Assembly (NCBI GenBank): GCA_027625915.1
Contig: JANTQA010000048.1
Coordinates: 744,001 to 808,000, forward strand
From: Anaeramoeba flamelloides
Taxonomy: Eukaryota; Metamonada; Anaeramoebidae
DNA length: 64,000 bases
Direction: 5' to 3'
Positions 50,866 to 60,903 of this stretch are shown here, one piece after another. Both the position numbers and the translations under genes were made by a program. Within the stretch, counting starts at the first letter, position 1, and the number at the start of each line of letters is the position of its first letter. Below the pieces are notes generated by a model, which did no database searches, was not told where the DNA came from, and saw nothing but the letters and a program-made list of their open reading frames with translations.

Positions 50866-52244
50866 TTAAGGGAGTAGCCACGGTAAAGAAAAATTTTTCA
50901 CTTTTGTGAAATTCTGAAGAGGATCAGAAAATAACATTTTTTACTCTGGTTGTACCTCATTGGTTTTTATTATTTAAAGTACTTCATTCATTAGATTTTG
51001 GAAATTTTTTTTTCAAAGTCTCAAAGAAATTGCCACAATAGAATGTTGAGTTGAATTGCTTAAAATAGTGTTTTGAATGTTGAATGACTTATCTTTTATT
51101 CTTCTCTCAACATTTTATTGTGGCATTTAATTTTTTCATTTTTTATTTTTTCATCATTTTTGAGATTTTTTTAATCCTGACAAGATAAAGCAATTAGAAA
51201 TATTTTTTTATTAGTGGCATTTAGGATTAATGGATTTTGTTTAAAAAGAAGATCAATATTACAATTGAGAGAATAGAAAAGGAAACATAAATGGGACTTA
51301 AATAGCTAGAAGAATTCCAAAATTAGAATAATTAAGTAGAATTATTAGTTGTTAGGATTGTAAAACGTTGGGTTTAGTGAAATATGAGAAGTGAATATGA
51401 TTATATGTTATCAAAGTTTAAACCACAAAATAGATACACTTTTTATTCAAAGAATCTGAAATTATCTTCTCCCAGAAAAAAAAACTAAACCCCATTCCAA
51501 AAATTTGGACACATCGAAAATCAAAAATAGTGAAACAAAAACTCAATTTACTATATTCTCCCAAACCTAAAATAAAACCAGATTTAAGTAACCTAGTATT
51601 AATGGTTTTTTAAGTAATCATTTTCATCCAAATATAAGAAAACAATATAAAACAAAAAATCAAAACAAGTGTGTCCAAAAAAAATGAAACCAGCTGAAAT
51701 GAAAGAGTTTGAACAAAAAATATATTGGTAGATTTGTTAAAATTACACCAACAATGGTTGATCGATCAAATGATAAGATACCATGTACCGGTTGTATGTG
51801 GATTTATCACTTGAAGAAACTCAACTGTAACCATCTAGTAACCATCTATAAAAAATTTTCAGATCTAACGAAACAGATTAAGTAACTGAAAAATTGGAAA
51901 TGAAAACAAAAACAAAAAACACAAAAAATGATATAGTTTGTTGAATTAAAATTAATTTCCAAATTGATGTAAATCATGTTTTTGTTTTTCTTCTAACTGT
52001 TTAAACTGTGTCCAAATTAATCGAATTAAGTTTATTTTAATAATAAAATAATAATAATAATAAAACTATTTTATCAATATAATCTCTTTTTTTTTATTGT
52101 TGAACATTACTAAAAAAAAAATATCAAATAATTTTTTAAAAAAATTTTTAGAGAATCTACGATCACACGACACTAAAATAAAACGTTCTTATCTCATCTC
52201 TCTCAAATTTTTATCATGTCTTATGGTGTAGCTACTCCCTTAAA
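50866..52244. mobile_element. TIR element E (about 1.38 kb) hosting a nested D element
   Basis: The left end TTTAAGGGAGTAGCCAC and the right end GTAGCTACTCCCTTAAA are inverted repeats of 17 bp with one mismatch. The host words AATTAAAAACACAAAA occur on both sides close to the ends. Family D copy 2 (51482-52034) lies inside. No transposase is recognisable. Confidence 0.65.
51482..52034 (+). mobile_element. TIR element family D, copy 2, nested in element E
   Basis: It starts AAACTAAACCCCATTCCAAA then AATTTGGACACATCG. It ends AACTGTTTAAACTGTGTCCA then AATTAATCGAATTAAGTTT. The right terminal repeat has decayed more than in the 17781 copy. Confidence 0.7.
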
Positions 52245-52588
52245 GATTTTTTAACAACAATTAAAAACACAAAATCTGGACAACAACAGCAAAAGTCTGA
52301 AAAACAACATTTATTTAAGTCAACACAGATTATTGAAAGAACTATAGTTTAGAAATGATATTTTTAGACAATAAATTAAACTTCCTTCGGTTAACTCTGA
52401 GTCAAAATTTTTAGTCTGCTATTCTGATTGTAACAGTTATAATTAATATTCATTTTGGAAATTGAAATAAAACTCTACATTTATTAATTGGAAAATAATC
52501 GTATATTGGATGAACAAGAATCCTCAAGGAATAGAATTTTTCAAAAAGAGAAACTGCCTGAATTATACCCTATTTGTTGTTTCAAATA

Positions 52589-52660
52589 CAGTCAATCCCA
52601 TTTTTAATACACAAACTTTCAACAAAATTTAAGGCACAAAACAAATTTAAGTTAAGTAAA
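52589..52660. mobile_element. Left-end fragment of the foldback MITE
   Basis: After TA it reads CAGTCAATCCCATTTTTAAT, then ACAAACTTTCAACAAAATTT and AAGGCACAAAA, then stops matching the family. Only the left arm survives. Confidence 0.6.
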
Positions 52661-53016
52661 TTCATGATGCTACACATGTGCAAAATTTGAAAAATCAAAA
52701 TTGGACAATTTTGTGTTTGGAAGGTTTGTTTTGTACTAAAGGTCCAGTAACATTGTAAAAATCACTTCCTCATTTTTGAAAAGTGTTGAACACCTTTATT
52801 TTTCAAAATATTCCCTTCCCCTCATTTTTTTTGAGATTATTTGTAGTTTTTTTTTAAATTTTTATTTTTGGTTTTGTGATCGTTTAAAAATGAAAATGCA
52901 TTAGACGCCTATTGGGATTTAAATGGTGAGTATCAAAAAAAAATGGCAAATTACATCACTTGCATTCACCAAATGGTTCAAAAAAACACACCTTCCAAAA
53001 AAAAAAAGACTCTCAC

Positions 53017-53290
53017 ATCCTAAATTCATTTTTTCCCATTTTTCTTTTAACAAAACGTTGGTTGCCAATTTATAAACGCTTGCTGCAGCAATTCTATTTG
53101 GACTGGCTAATTGCATAAATAAAAATTCAAGAACATAAGAAAGACTCAACAAAAAAAAATCATTTAACGTAGCTATCTTTGGCCTTTGATTCAACTTGTT
53201 TAAATTGATAAATTGCAAATCTTTTCGCATAGTTGCAACAAATATCATTTGCTTTGACACTTCTTTTTGTTTGAGGTTTTACCCATCTTT
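53017..53290 (-). pseudogene. Cyclin-box-like remnant (weak call)
   Basis: Two minus-strand pieces in different frames together resemble a cyclin C-terminal fold. The first (about 53290-53160) reads SVKANDICCNYAKRFAIYQF then KQVESKAKDSY. The second (about 53147-53017) reads LSYVLEFLFMQLASP then NRIAAASVYKLATNV and EKWEKMNLG, followed by a GTGAGA donor. The P-N-R-I-A-A-A-x-x-Y-x-L-A core is the hallmark I rely on. A TGA and a T9 run separate the pieces. No legal intron phase joins them, so the host gene looks broken here unless the assembly is wrong. GC content is above background. No N-terminal cyclin box is found in the 1.5 kb above. Confidence 0.3.
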
Positions 53291-53596
53291 TTTCTTCTTC
53301 TTCTTCTTTTTTTTTTTTTTTTTTTTTTTTTATGATTTCGAAAGAAAAAATAAACAAAAAACTCAACACCACTTTTCCCAACGAAAAAAAAGATGAAAAT
53401 TTTTCAAAACTTAAACAAACAAATTTTCTTCTTTTTATTAAATATAGAAAATAAAAGTTTTTCAAAAGTTGAAATGGGTTTTAAAAACTTTTTCAATTCC
53501 CAAATAAGTTTTTAAAAAGTTTCTTATGATAGCTGATACTCTTTGATGCTTTTATAAAAAGAAAACTTTTGTGAGTAAAATAAAAAAAAAAAAAAA

Positions 53597-53618
53597 AGAG
53601 AGAGAGAGAGAGAGAGAA
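53597..53618. repeat. (GA)n microsatellite
   Basis: About 11 GA units after an A run. Confidence 0.92.
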
Positions 53619-53794
53619 TTGACTACAATAATCGAGTTATAACACCCCCTTCAATTTAAAAATAAAAATCCAACACCCCCCATCCCAAAATTAACCATTG
53701 TTATTAAAATTAGGGGTGAACCCTCGCAATTTTTTTTGATTTTTTAAAATAACAGATTTTTTTGTAAATTGAACAATTAACCAAAAAATTACAA

Positions 53795-54245
53795 AAAAGT
53801 TGAGAAAAATATTTAAATTTAATTTTATGGAATACACATGTGCAAAAAAAATGAAAAATGCAATATTCCAAATTTTCGGGCTGAGAGTTATCTTAATAAC
53901 TGTTACCCCAGTAGCATTTTTTAAAAAAAGATCTATAATTTTTCAAAGTTATTACTCCTTTTGTTTCATAAATATTTCTATTTTAAGTTTTTTTGTTCTT
54001 TTTTCGATCAAAATTTTGAAAATTTTTTTTATGTTAATTTTAAATGGCTTTGTGAAACACATTATTAAGATTGATTTTTCAGATTGGGGTGTATTTTTGT
54101 CAATAATTTGCTGTGGAGTATACATAAGCCTTAGTTAGTAAGCCAAAAACACCTTCCAAAAAATATTGTCGAATTCAATTTTCCTTCTTTTTATTTTCAA
54201 GAAAATCCCTTTTGGCCAAGTTTTGTTTTACTTAGCTTTCCACAA
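53795..54245 (+). repeat. Segment H, copy 1
   Basis: It aligns with 54362-54790. Shared words are TTCGATCAAAATTTTGAAAA, GAGTATACATAAGCCTTAGT versus GAGTATACATAAATCTTAGT, and CCTTCTTTTTATTTTCAAGA. The hydrophobic 112-codon open frame (53800-54138) is only partly matched by a frame in copy 2 (SIKILKIF is kept). I do not call it a gene. Confidence 0.65.
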
Positions 54246-54254
54246 AATTCATTA

Positions 54255-54360
54255 CAGTCAGTTTCACTTTTAAGGCACAAACTTTCAACAAAGTTTAAGG
54301 CACAAAAAAATCTCAAATTAAGGTACAAAATTTGGAATTTTTTTTTTTTACAATTTATTT
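54255..54360. mobile_element. Left half of the foldback MITE between the two H segments
   Basis: After TA it reads CAGTCAGTTTCACTTTTAAG and keeps the family order up to ACAATTTATTT, then stops at about the symmetry centre. The small palindrome CTACAGCTGTAG follows directly at 54361. Confidence 0.75.
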
Positions 54361-54361
54361 C

Positions 54362-54790
54362 TACAGCTGTAGAAATAAATTGAAAAATGAAAGATTCGAA
54401 ATTTTCATGTTTAGAGTTCTCTATATTACTGTGACTTCAATAACATTGATAAGGCACAGTTCTCATCCTTTAAAAAGTCTTTTCTCTTTTTTTTTAATAA
54501 CTATTTCTATTTTTTGTTTTTTTTTTCTTTCTTCGATCAAAATTTTGAAAATTTTTTACTTTTGATTTCAGGTGGTATTGTGAAATAGTTTAATAAAAAC
54601 AATTTTTGTGGTTGAGATGGGTTTTCGTAAATAAGTTACTGTGAGAGTATACATAAATCTTAGTTAGCCAGCAATAAAACACTTTCTTAAAAATAATTTA
54701 GAAATAGAAAATTCATTTTTCCTTCTTTTTAGTTTCAAGAAAATTCCTTATCAACAGATTTTGTTGAAAAAGCTTTTGGCAACATTCATT
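54362..54790 (+). repeat. Segment H, copy 2
   Basis: Diverged tandem copy of 53795-54245. A MITE half and little else separate the two. Confidence 0.6.
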
Positions 54791-55031
54791 TTCGCTGGCT
54801 TTAAGAGAAAAAAATTACATTAATTAGTCAAAGTCCCAACAAAAGAACAATAAACCTAAGAACACTTACCTGGATTTTAAGCAAATATTTTGGAATTATT
54901 ACTGAAATATATTTATTGAGAGACAAATATATTATTCACTTTTTGGCAGTTTGGAGTTCACTTGGTTTCAGTCTTTTGTTTGACATTTTTTTTTTTTTTT
55001 TTTTTTTTTAAAAAATTTTAAAAAAAAACAT

Positions 55032-55190
55032 CACTAAAATTTCCAATCATCTTCACGAGTTCGATCAATGGCAAGGCTTTATTTCAGCGAAATAAAGCCA
55101 ATAATTTGATAGCACAACCACACTAAAATTTCGATCATCTTCGCGAGTTCGATCATTGGCAAGGCTTTATTTCAGTGAAATAAAGCCGAT
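55032..55190. repeat. Two direct copies of a hairpin-bearing unit
   Basis: Unit 1 (about 55032-55118) and unit 2 (about 55120-55190) both read CACTAAAATTTC, then ATCATCTTC(A/G)CGAGTTCGAT and CA(A/T)TGGCAA. Each then has the hairpin GGCTTTATTTC, three loop bases and GAAATAAAGCC. The hairpins are 55075-55099 and 55163-55187. Both stems are perfect over 11 bp while the loop differs (AGC against AGT). GC content is well above background. I see no third copy. Confidence 0.75.
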
Positions 55191-55244
55191 AATTCGATAA
55201 TTCGATAATAAACCTCTTCCAAAATTTCCAAGAACAGACCCAAG

Positions 55245-55788
55245 TAAACTAAATTCCAAAAATTTGGACACGCCCTTTAAACAGTTGTAAGAATAACAAT
55301 ACATAACTTTAAATTCAATTTGAGAATAATTTTGATTTTAAAAAGCTATTTCATTTTTTGTCTTTTTTGTTTTTGTTTTCATTTCCTTTTTTCCAGTTAC
55401 CCAATCCATTTTGTTTCATTAGATCTGGGAATTTTTTTCGATGGCTGTAAAGAATGTTTCTGTTGAGCTTGTTAAATTGGTAAATCACTTACAATTGGTA
55501 GATAGTATCTTATCATTTGATCGATCAAAAATTGTTTGTTTAATTTCAACAAATTTACCAATACAATTTTTTTATTCAGCTCGTTTCCTTATATAGATAC
55601 ATTAATTTTTTATTTTTCATTTTGGATTTTTTTCTTTTATCTGGATGAAAATGTTTACTTATTAAAATATTAATACTAGGCTACTTAAATGAGGTTTTAG
55701 ATTAGGTTTGGAAAAATATAATAAATTGAGTTTTGGTTTTTGACTATTTTTGATTTTGGTATGTCTAAATTTTTGGAATGGGATTTAT
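55245..55788 (-). mobile_element. TIR element family D, copy 3 (reverse orientation)
   Basis: It starts TAAACTAAATTCCAAAAATT then TGGACACGCCC and ends ATGTCTAAATTTTTGGAATG then GGATTTATA. The interior is the reverse of the 17781 and 51482 copies (CTTATCATTTGATCGATCAA is kept). Confidence 0.75.
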
Positions 55789-56151
55789 AAGAAACGATAT
55801 GTGCCCAACACACAAGATTATATTTAAGGAAGTAAGTACATTTTACCATTTTGAAAAATTTTAATTGTAGAAACCTTACTGAAAAATAATTTTTTGAGTG
55901 CCAATTTGATATTGAAACTTTGAAACCAAAAAACCATTCACTGTTCTATTTATGAAAATAACGTAAACAATTCAGAGTTGAATCTTAAATTTTTCAATTT
56001 TTTGAACATTTTTTGATTAAAATTTTTGGTTTTATGAAATTTGGTATTGGATCTAGAAATGTATTTATACTAGAAATGAGTGAAATTAATCCAAGAGTAA
56101 ACCAAAAAAAATCCTAAAAGTTTGTGTATTTGAAACAAATCTTTTCTTTTA

Positions 56152-56349
56152 CAGTCAGTTTCACTTTTAAGGCACAAACTTTCAACGAAATTTAAGGTAC
56201 AAAAAAAATCTCAAATTAAAGCACATAATTTGGAATTTTTAATTTTTGCAATTTATTTTACTAGAATACAAAATTTTGTGCCTTAATTTGAGATTTTTTT
56301 GTGCCATAAATTTCGTTGAAAGTTTGTGTCTTAAAAGTGAAACTGGCTG
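56152..56349. mobile_element. Foldback MITE, Tc1/mariner-type ends, copy (198 bp)
   Basis: TA flanks are at 56150-56151 and 56350-56351. It starts CAGTCAGTTTCACTTTTAAG and ends CTTAAAAGTGAAACTGGCTG. It lies 112 bp above the transposase reading frame. Confidence 0.87.
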
Positions 56350-56461
56350 TATATATATATATTTCTAATCACATACAATTAACCCATTTTACTAACCCAC
56401 TAATTTTCTTTTTCTTTTTATTTAATTCTATTTTTTTCTTTTGAAATTTTAAACAGATATA

Positions 56462-59400
56462 ATGTCTTGTGATAATAAAGAATGTTGTTTATTAAATTGT
56501 ATAAACGAAAAACAATCCACATTAATTGAAATTAAAGGTAGACTTAAAAAAAAATTTGGTTTAACCAATTCAAATAAATTTAATAGTATCAAATATATAT
56601 ATAAAAGAAAAATTTAAAAAATCCACGAAACAACTTTTTTTTATTCATGATGTTTGTTTAAGAGAAATCAAATGTACTTCATGTTGTTATAGTGATACTA
56701 AAAAATGCAAAAGAATATTTTGCAATGGTGGATTTGTAAAAAGAAACTTATTTAGGAAGTGAATATATAAATACAACAAAAAAATATAAAATTCTGTGTG
56801 ACTTTCATGCTGATAAAATAAAAAAACTTTGAACGTAATAAAAATCGAAAAATAATCAGATTAGAAAATAATTCTGAGTTAAATAATTCAGAGAACGAAA
56901 TTGATGATTCTTTTTGGAATCGGGGGTTTTGAAAACAATAATTCTTTTGGAAATCATCGAAAAACAGAAATGTTAGAACATTTTTCAGATAACACTCTTG
57001 ATATGTCTCAAAATATAACGGAAAATGTTGTTGAAGTTCTAACTTTATCATCAGATAATGATCAATCAGAACCTGAAACATTAACTTCTTCAGATTGGGA
57101 ACCACATAAATCTGAAATAAATATCAAAGAACAGAGAAAAATTCAGTTAATTGACTCTTTAAGAGAAAAATCTTCAGAAGATGAGATATCTGATGAAATA
57201 GATCAATTGGATTTAAAAATAAAGAATATATCAGTTAACAATGTTTCCCATAAAGATTTTAATTATACATTTACTGAAAATGATTTTTCTAAAAATCTTA
57301 ATTTGGAATCAGAATGTTCTGAAACGAAAAGTGATAAAAAATAAATATTGAAGATAAAAGTTATTTTAAAAATAAATTCCCATTTATCTTTGATTTAGAA
57401 AATTATAAAAAAAATATTCAAAACCAAGCTATCCCAATTCAATTTGTCACAAACAAACAATTAAAAATAAATGAATTCCAGGAATATCTCTTTCATTTAA
57501 ACAAAAAAACACAACGTAACTAGAAAATATGAAAGAGAATTATCCATACTTTTAGAGAAATTTTTTATGATCAAATTAAATAAAAGTAGTTATAATTATA
57601 AAAAGTATTTTTTTAAAAAACTCTCTCCTAATATAATTCAAACACATAAATCAAATTGGCTTGTCGTCGACCCAACAAATAAATTAATTGAAATAGAAAC
57701 AAAAATCCCTTACATTAGTATTTTTTTTTGGCTCAATTTAATCTTAGAATCCGATTTAAAAAAAAAAATTCTTAAAAAAAAACCGATTAATTCAAACACA
57801 AGTGTTTATGATAAAAATTTTAAACCCTCATCTATTTTCGATATTAAATCAATCAAGAAAAAAAACATTATATTTCAAGAAGATGAAACTCCATTCATCT
57901 TGAGTATTTATATTGATGATCAAGCGTATGATTCATCAAGAAAAAAATCTGTTAAAGCTGTTTATCTCGTTGTTGAGAATTTTGAAACCGGTTCACGGTT
58001 GAAAGATAAAACTATTTTTTTATTGATGAATATTCCCAAAAATGTCCCGATTTATAATTTAACTGCTCCATTACCATTTGTTAAAGAAATTTTTCAATTA
58101 TCTAAAATGAATTGTTTATACAAACATAAAATAAAAATTATCTTTCATCAAATTATCGGGGATTCGGTTGAACAGCAAAAAAGCAGCCGGAAAATTAAGT
58201 TCAAGTGGTATAACAATGTGCCGATCATGTAATCTTAATAAAAAAAATATAATTTTTAATTTGGGTAAAAAGTTAACTTTCGAAAATCCAAGTAATGATT
58301 TAAATAAAAGTCCAAATACTGATTCTATCTCTAATTCTGATTCAAACACTAGTTCTAATTCTAAAATTAATCCAGTATTAAAATCCACGACTAAATCGAA
58401 TTTGAAACATGATAATTGTTCTTTTTCCACTTTTAATTCTGATAATAAATCCCAAGATTCAATTTTTTTCGATTTTGATGTTAAAACAGTTTTACGTGAT
58501 CCAATGCAAATTAAAACAATTCAAAAAGAGTACATACTACAATTTTTCAGATCTGGGGATTATCAAAAAAACAATTATAGATTTTGAAGATAGAAAAAAG
58601 AAAAACAGGTGTTCTCCACCAGAATTGTAATTTTTGGCTACATTTTTTTGGATTTGATTCTTGTGATTTTTCTAGATTTCCAATCTGCTGGGCCCATTTA
58701 TTATTAGAGGGGCTTTTTAAAGATGGTTTATATTCAATTAAACAGCGTTTAAATAGTCAAATAAGTACAATTTCAAAAAAACTCGATTCGTTAAATACGT
58801 ATATTAAATTTATTAATTTACCATTAAATCCTTTCAATAAGCCAAAAGATTTAACCGCAATTGAGTGTTTAGAACTTTCAATGGTTTTGGGTCTTTGTAT
58901 AAAAAATTCAAAAGAAAATTTAATTATATTTGAATGGTTAGATCTATTTAATTCAATTGTATCTAATTTATATTTACCTTCTCGATGTGAGAATGATGAA
59001 TTAGAATTAGAGGATTTTTGTATTCGGTTTCGAATTAAACATATTGAATTAATAGATTATTTCAAATTAAAACCAAATTTAGATACAAAAGATCATGATA
59101 TTAATATGAAACAAATCACTGATATTCGAAAGAAAAGGATCAAAAATATTTCAATGAAATATTATATTGAAAAAAGAAGAAGAAAAAAACCAAAAGCGGT
59201 GAATAAAAAAAAAGAGAAGAACAGAAATTTAAACGCTTTCGGCGAATTGGTAAAAAATTAATAATATCTAAAAAATCAATACATCAAAAAAAGAAAATTC
59301 ATTTAAAAAACATATCTAATTATAAAAAAAATCTCAAAATTGACATTGATTTAATAAATAATTCAATTCAGCAGAAAAATAAAAATAAATTGTGTAATAT

Positions 59401-60464
59401 ATTAAAACATCCTAACTTACACTATCTAAGACATCTTCCACAAAGTATTAGAGAAAATGGTTCTCTTTTTACATTTTTTTTAGCATTAGAGAGATATCAT
59501 CAACACTTCAAAATTAAAAAATATCAAATCAAAAAAAGGGGGCTTCACACTTTTGAAATTCTTCATTGAGCGAGAAATTTTTAGAAAAATAAATGAGAAT
59601 TCAAAAAAAAAATTGAATCTTGAAGAAAAAAACAAATATAATTTCAAAATTTCAAAAGAATTATTTAGTATTTTTAATTTTTTTAATTTTAATTTTAATA
59701 ATTTTGTGGGATTAAAAGAAATAACATTCAATTCACATCTTTTTAAAGTGGGGAATTTTGTTTATACATTTGATAATGAGTATTTATTTATTCGTGAAAT
59801 TATTCAAAATAGTTCAAAGGGTACGTTCTTATTAGTACAAAAAATAAAAGCGGAAATCAACAAAAGATTTTTTTATTTTGAAAATCCAAGAAAATTTTAT
59901 TTAATTCAGCCAGATGATTTTAGGAATATTATCAATTTTATTCCGGATACATGGAGTGATTCTTTATGTAAAGAAAATGACCAAGAAAGAGAGAACACTT
60001 CAAACAGTACTAAAAAAATGGAGATAGAAAAAGAAAATGATATTTCAGAAAATCAATCAAACAACAATCAAGCGACACAAGACCTTGTAGAAATTGATAT
60101 AGAGTCCAAAGAAACAAAAGAAAACGTTTTAAAGAGGCAAATAATTGAAGTGCAAAACCAGATTGACCCACGTGTTTTCAAAATAAATCTTCACCTGGAT
60201 CAAAAATTATTAGAGTATTTGTAAGTTTTTAACTATTCTCTTGGATATTTACTCTTTAATTAAAATGAATTATATTTCAATTTATTTATTCTTCTTCTCA
60301 TTCTTATTATTGTTCTTAAAAGTTGTAATGATGAATCTTCACAGGATAAAACAAACGAAATTGGCAAACAAATAAAAATATCAATTATAGCTGATAATTT
60401 TTATAATTTTAATGATGATTCAGATTTTGAATTATTAAAAAAAAATCAAATTTATACAAAATAG
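56462..60464 (+). pseudogene. Decayed DNA-transposon transposase, TNP2/CACTA-like
   Basis: Coding sequence spans about 4 kb in at least eight frame segments. Large open pieces are at 56901-57344, 57567-58232, 58168-58587, 58584-59261 and 59553-60220. A Cys-rich N-terminal part (CDNKECCLLNC, then CTSCCYSDTKKCKRIFC and CDFH) looks like a zinc-binding module. An acidic Ser-rich linker follows. Core words resemble the transposase class related to TNP2: an IYIDDQAYD motif, GITMCRSCNL, WAHLLLEGLFKDGLYS (compare D-x-MH-x-x-x-EG), and LHYLRHLPQSIRENGSLFTF then ALERYHQHFK. A tail domain HLFKVGNFVYTFDNEYLFIR and FLLVQKIKAE follows. The last intron (60221-60322, GTAAGT/AAAAG) and last exon to TAG are still intact. 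Frame changes lie mostly in A or T runs. It is either decayed or affected by base-calling indels. No terminal repeats are found. Confidence 0.7.
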
Positions 60465-60743
60465 GTGGTTTATTCCACATTTGCCACGTTTCTTAAATAT
60501 TAATTAATTTTTTCTTTTCTTTTCTTTTTTCTTTCTTTTTACTTTTTTTAATTTTTTAAATTAGATTTTTATCAATTTTTATCAAGCTTTTTTTACTTTT
60601 TGAATTCAAAAACAAATTCTTTATATATATATATATATATATATCTTAAATTTTATGTTTAAATAATAACCAATTTAACAATTAAATTAAATTATTAATA
60701 TATGAAAGACATAATTTATATATTAATAATACACCCCAAAAAA

Positions 60744-60836
60744 ATGATCAAAAGCCCATACAGCAATTATAAGATCATCAAACCAGTGCCAAATCCAAAC
60801 TTCTCTTCCTCCAACCACATCATGAAAACAATTTAA
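60744..60836 (+). CDS. Possible 30-codon small open frame, unrecognised
   Basis: ATG at 60744 to TAA at 60836 codes MIKSPYSNYKIIKPVPNPNF then SSSNHIMKTI. The frame uses C-ending codons (AGC, TAC, ATC, TTC, CCA) unlike the surrounding AT-only DNA, so a selected or recently arrived sequence is possible. No signal peptide and no family is recognised. It may be an exon or part of the transposon's flank. Confidence 0.2.
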   Translation: MIKSPYSNYKIIKPVPNPNFSSSNHIMKTI

Positions 60837-60872
60837 TTTAATCGTTCAATTTATTATTATTTTAATATTTTA

Positions 60873-60903
<31 letters not shown>

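Larger units (their letters stand above)
46833..53016. other. 6.2 kb intergenic DNA upstream of the Rab gene
   Basis: No host exon is recognised. It holds one diverged arm of the large C foldback (47651-47850), family A copy 3 (47925-48410), two copies of a tandemly duplicated 0.85 kb segment (48560-49450 and 49995-50860), element E with a nested D copy (50866-52244), and a MITE fragment (52589-52660). Confidence 0.6.
53291..56461. other. 3.2 kb intergenic DNA with duplicated segment, hairpin pair and repeats
   Basis: This holds a T25-like run (53309-53331), a GA array (53597-53618), segment H twice (53795-54245 and 54362-54790) with a half MITE between, the hairpin-bearing doublet at 55032-55190, family D copy 3 and a full MITE at 56152. 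A minus-strand GTAAGT donor at 54868 follows a short frame starting MSNKRLKPSELQTAKK at about 54984 with one stop. I could not build a gene from it. Confidence 0.55.

Noticed and set aside
53160-53465. 101-codon minus-strand frame with poly-Lys and poly-Glu
   Set aside because: Its first two thirds is translation of A-run and GAA microsatellite sequence. Only the last part is discussed, as a cyclin-like remnant.
55032-55190. tRNA gene or CRISPR array
   Set aside because: GTTCGATCA looks like a T-arm word, but no acceptor stem or anticodon arm can be folded. Two units without spacers are not a CRISPR array.
56752-57105. 117-codon minus-strand open frame
   Set aside because: It is the reverse shadow of the acidic linker of the transposase coding region.
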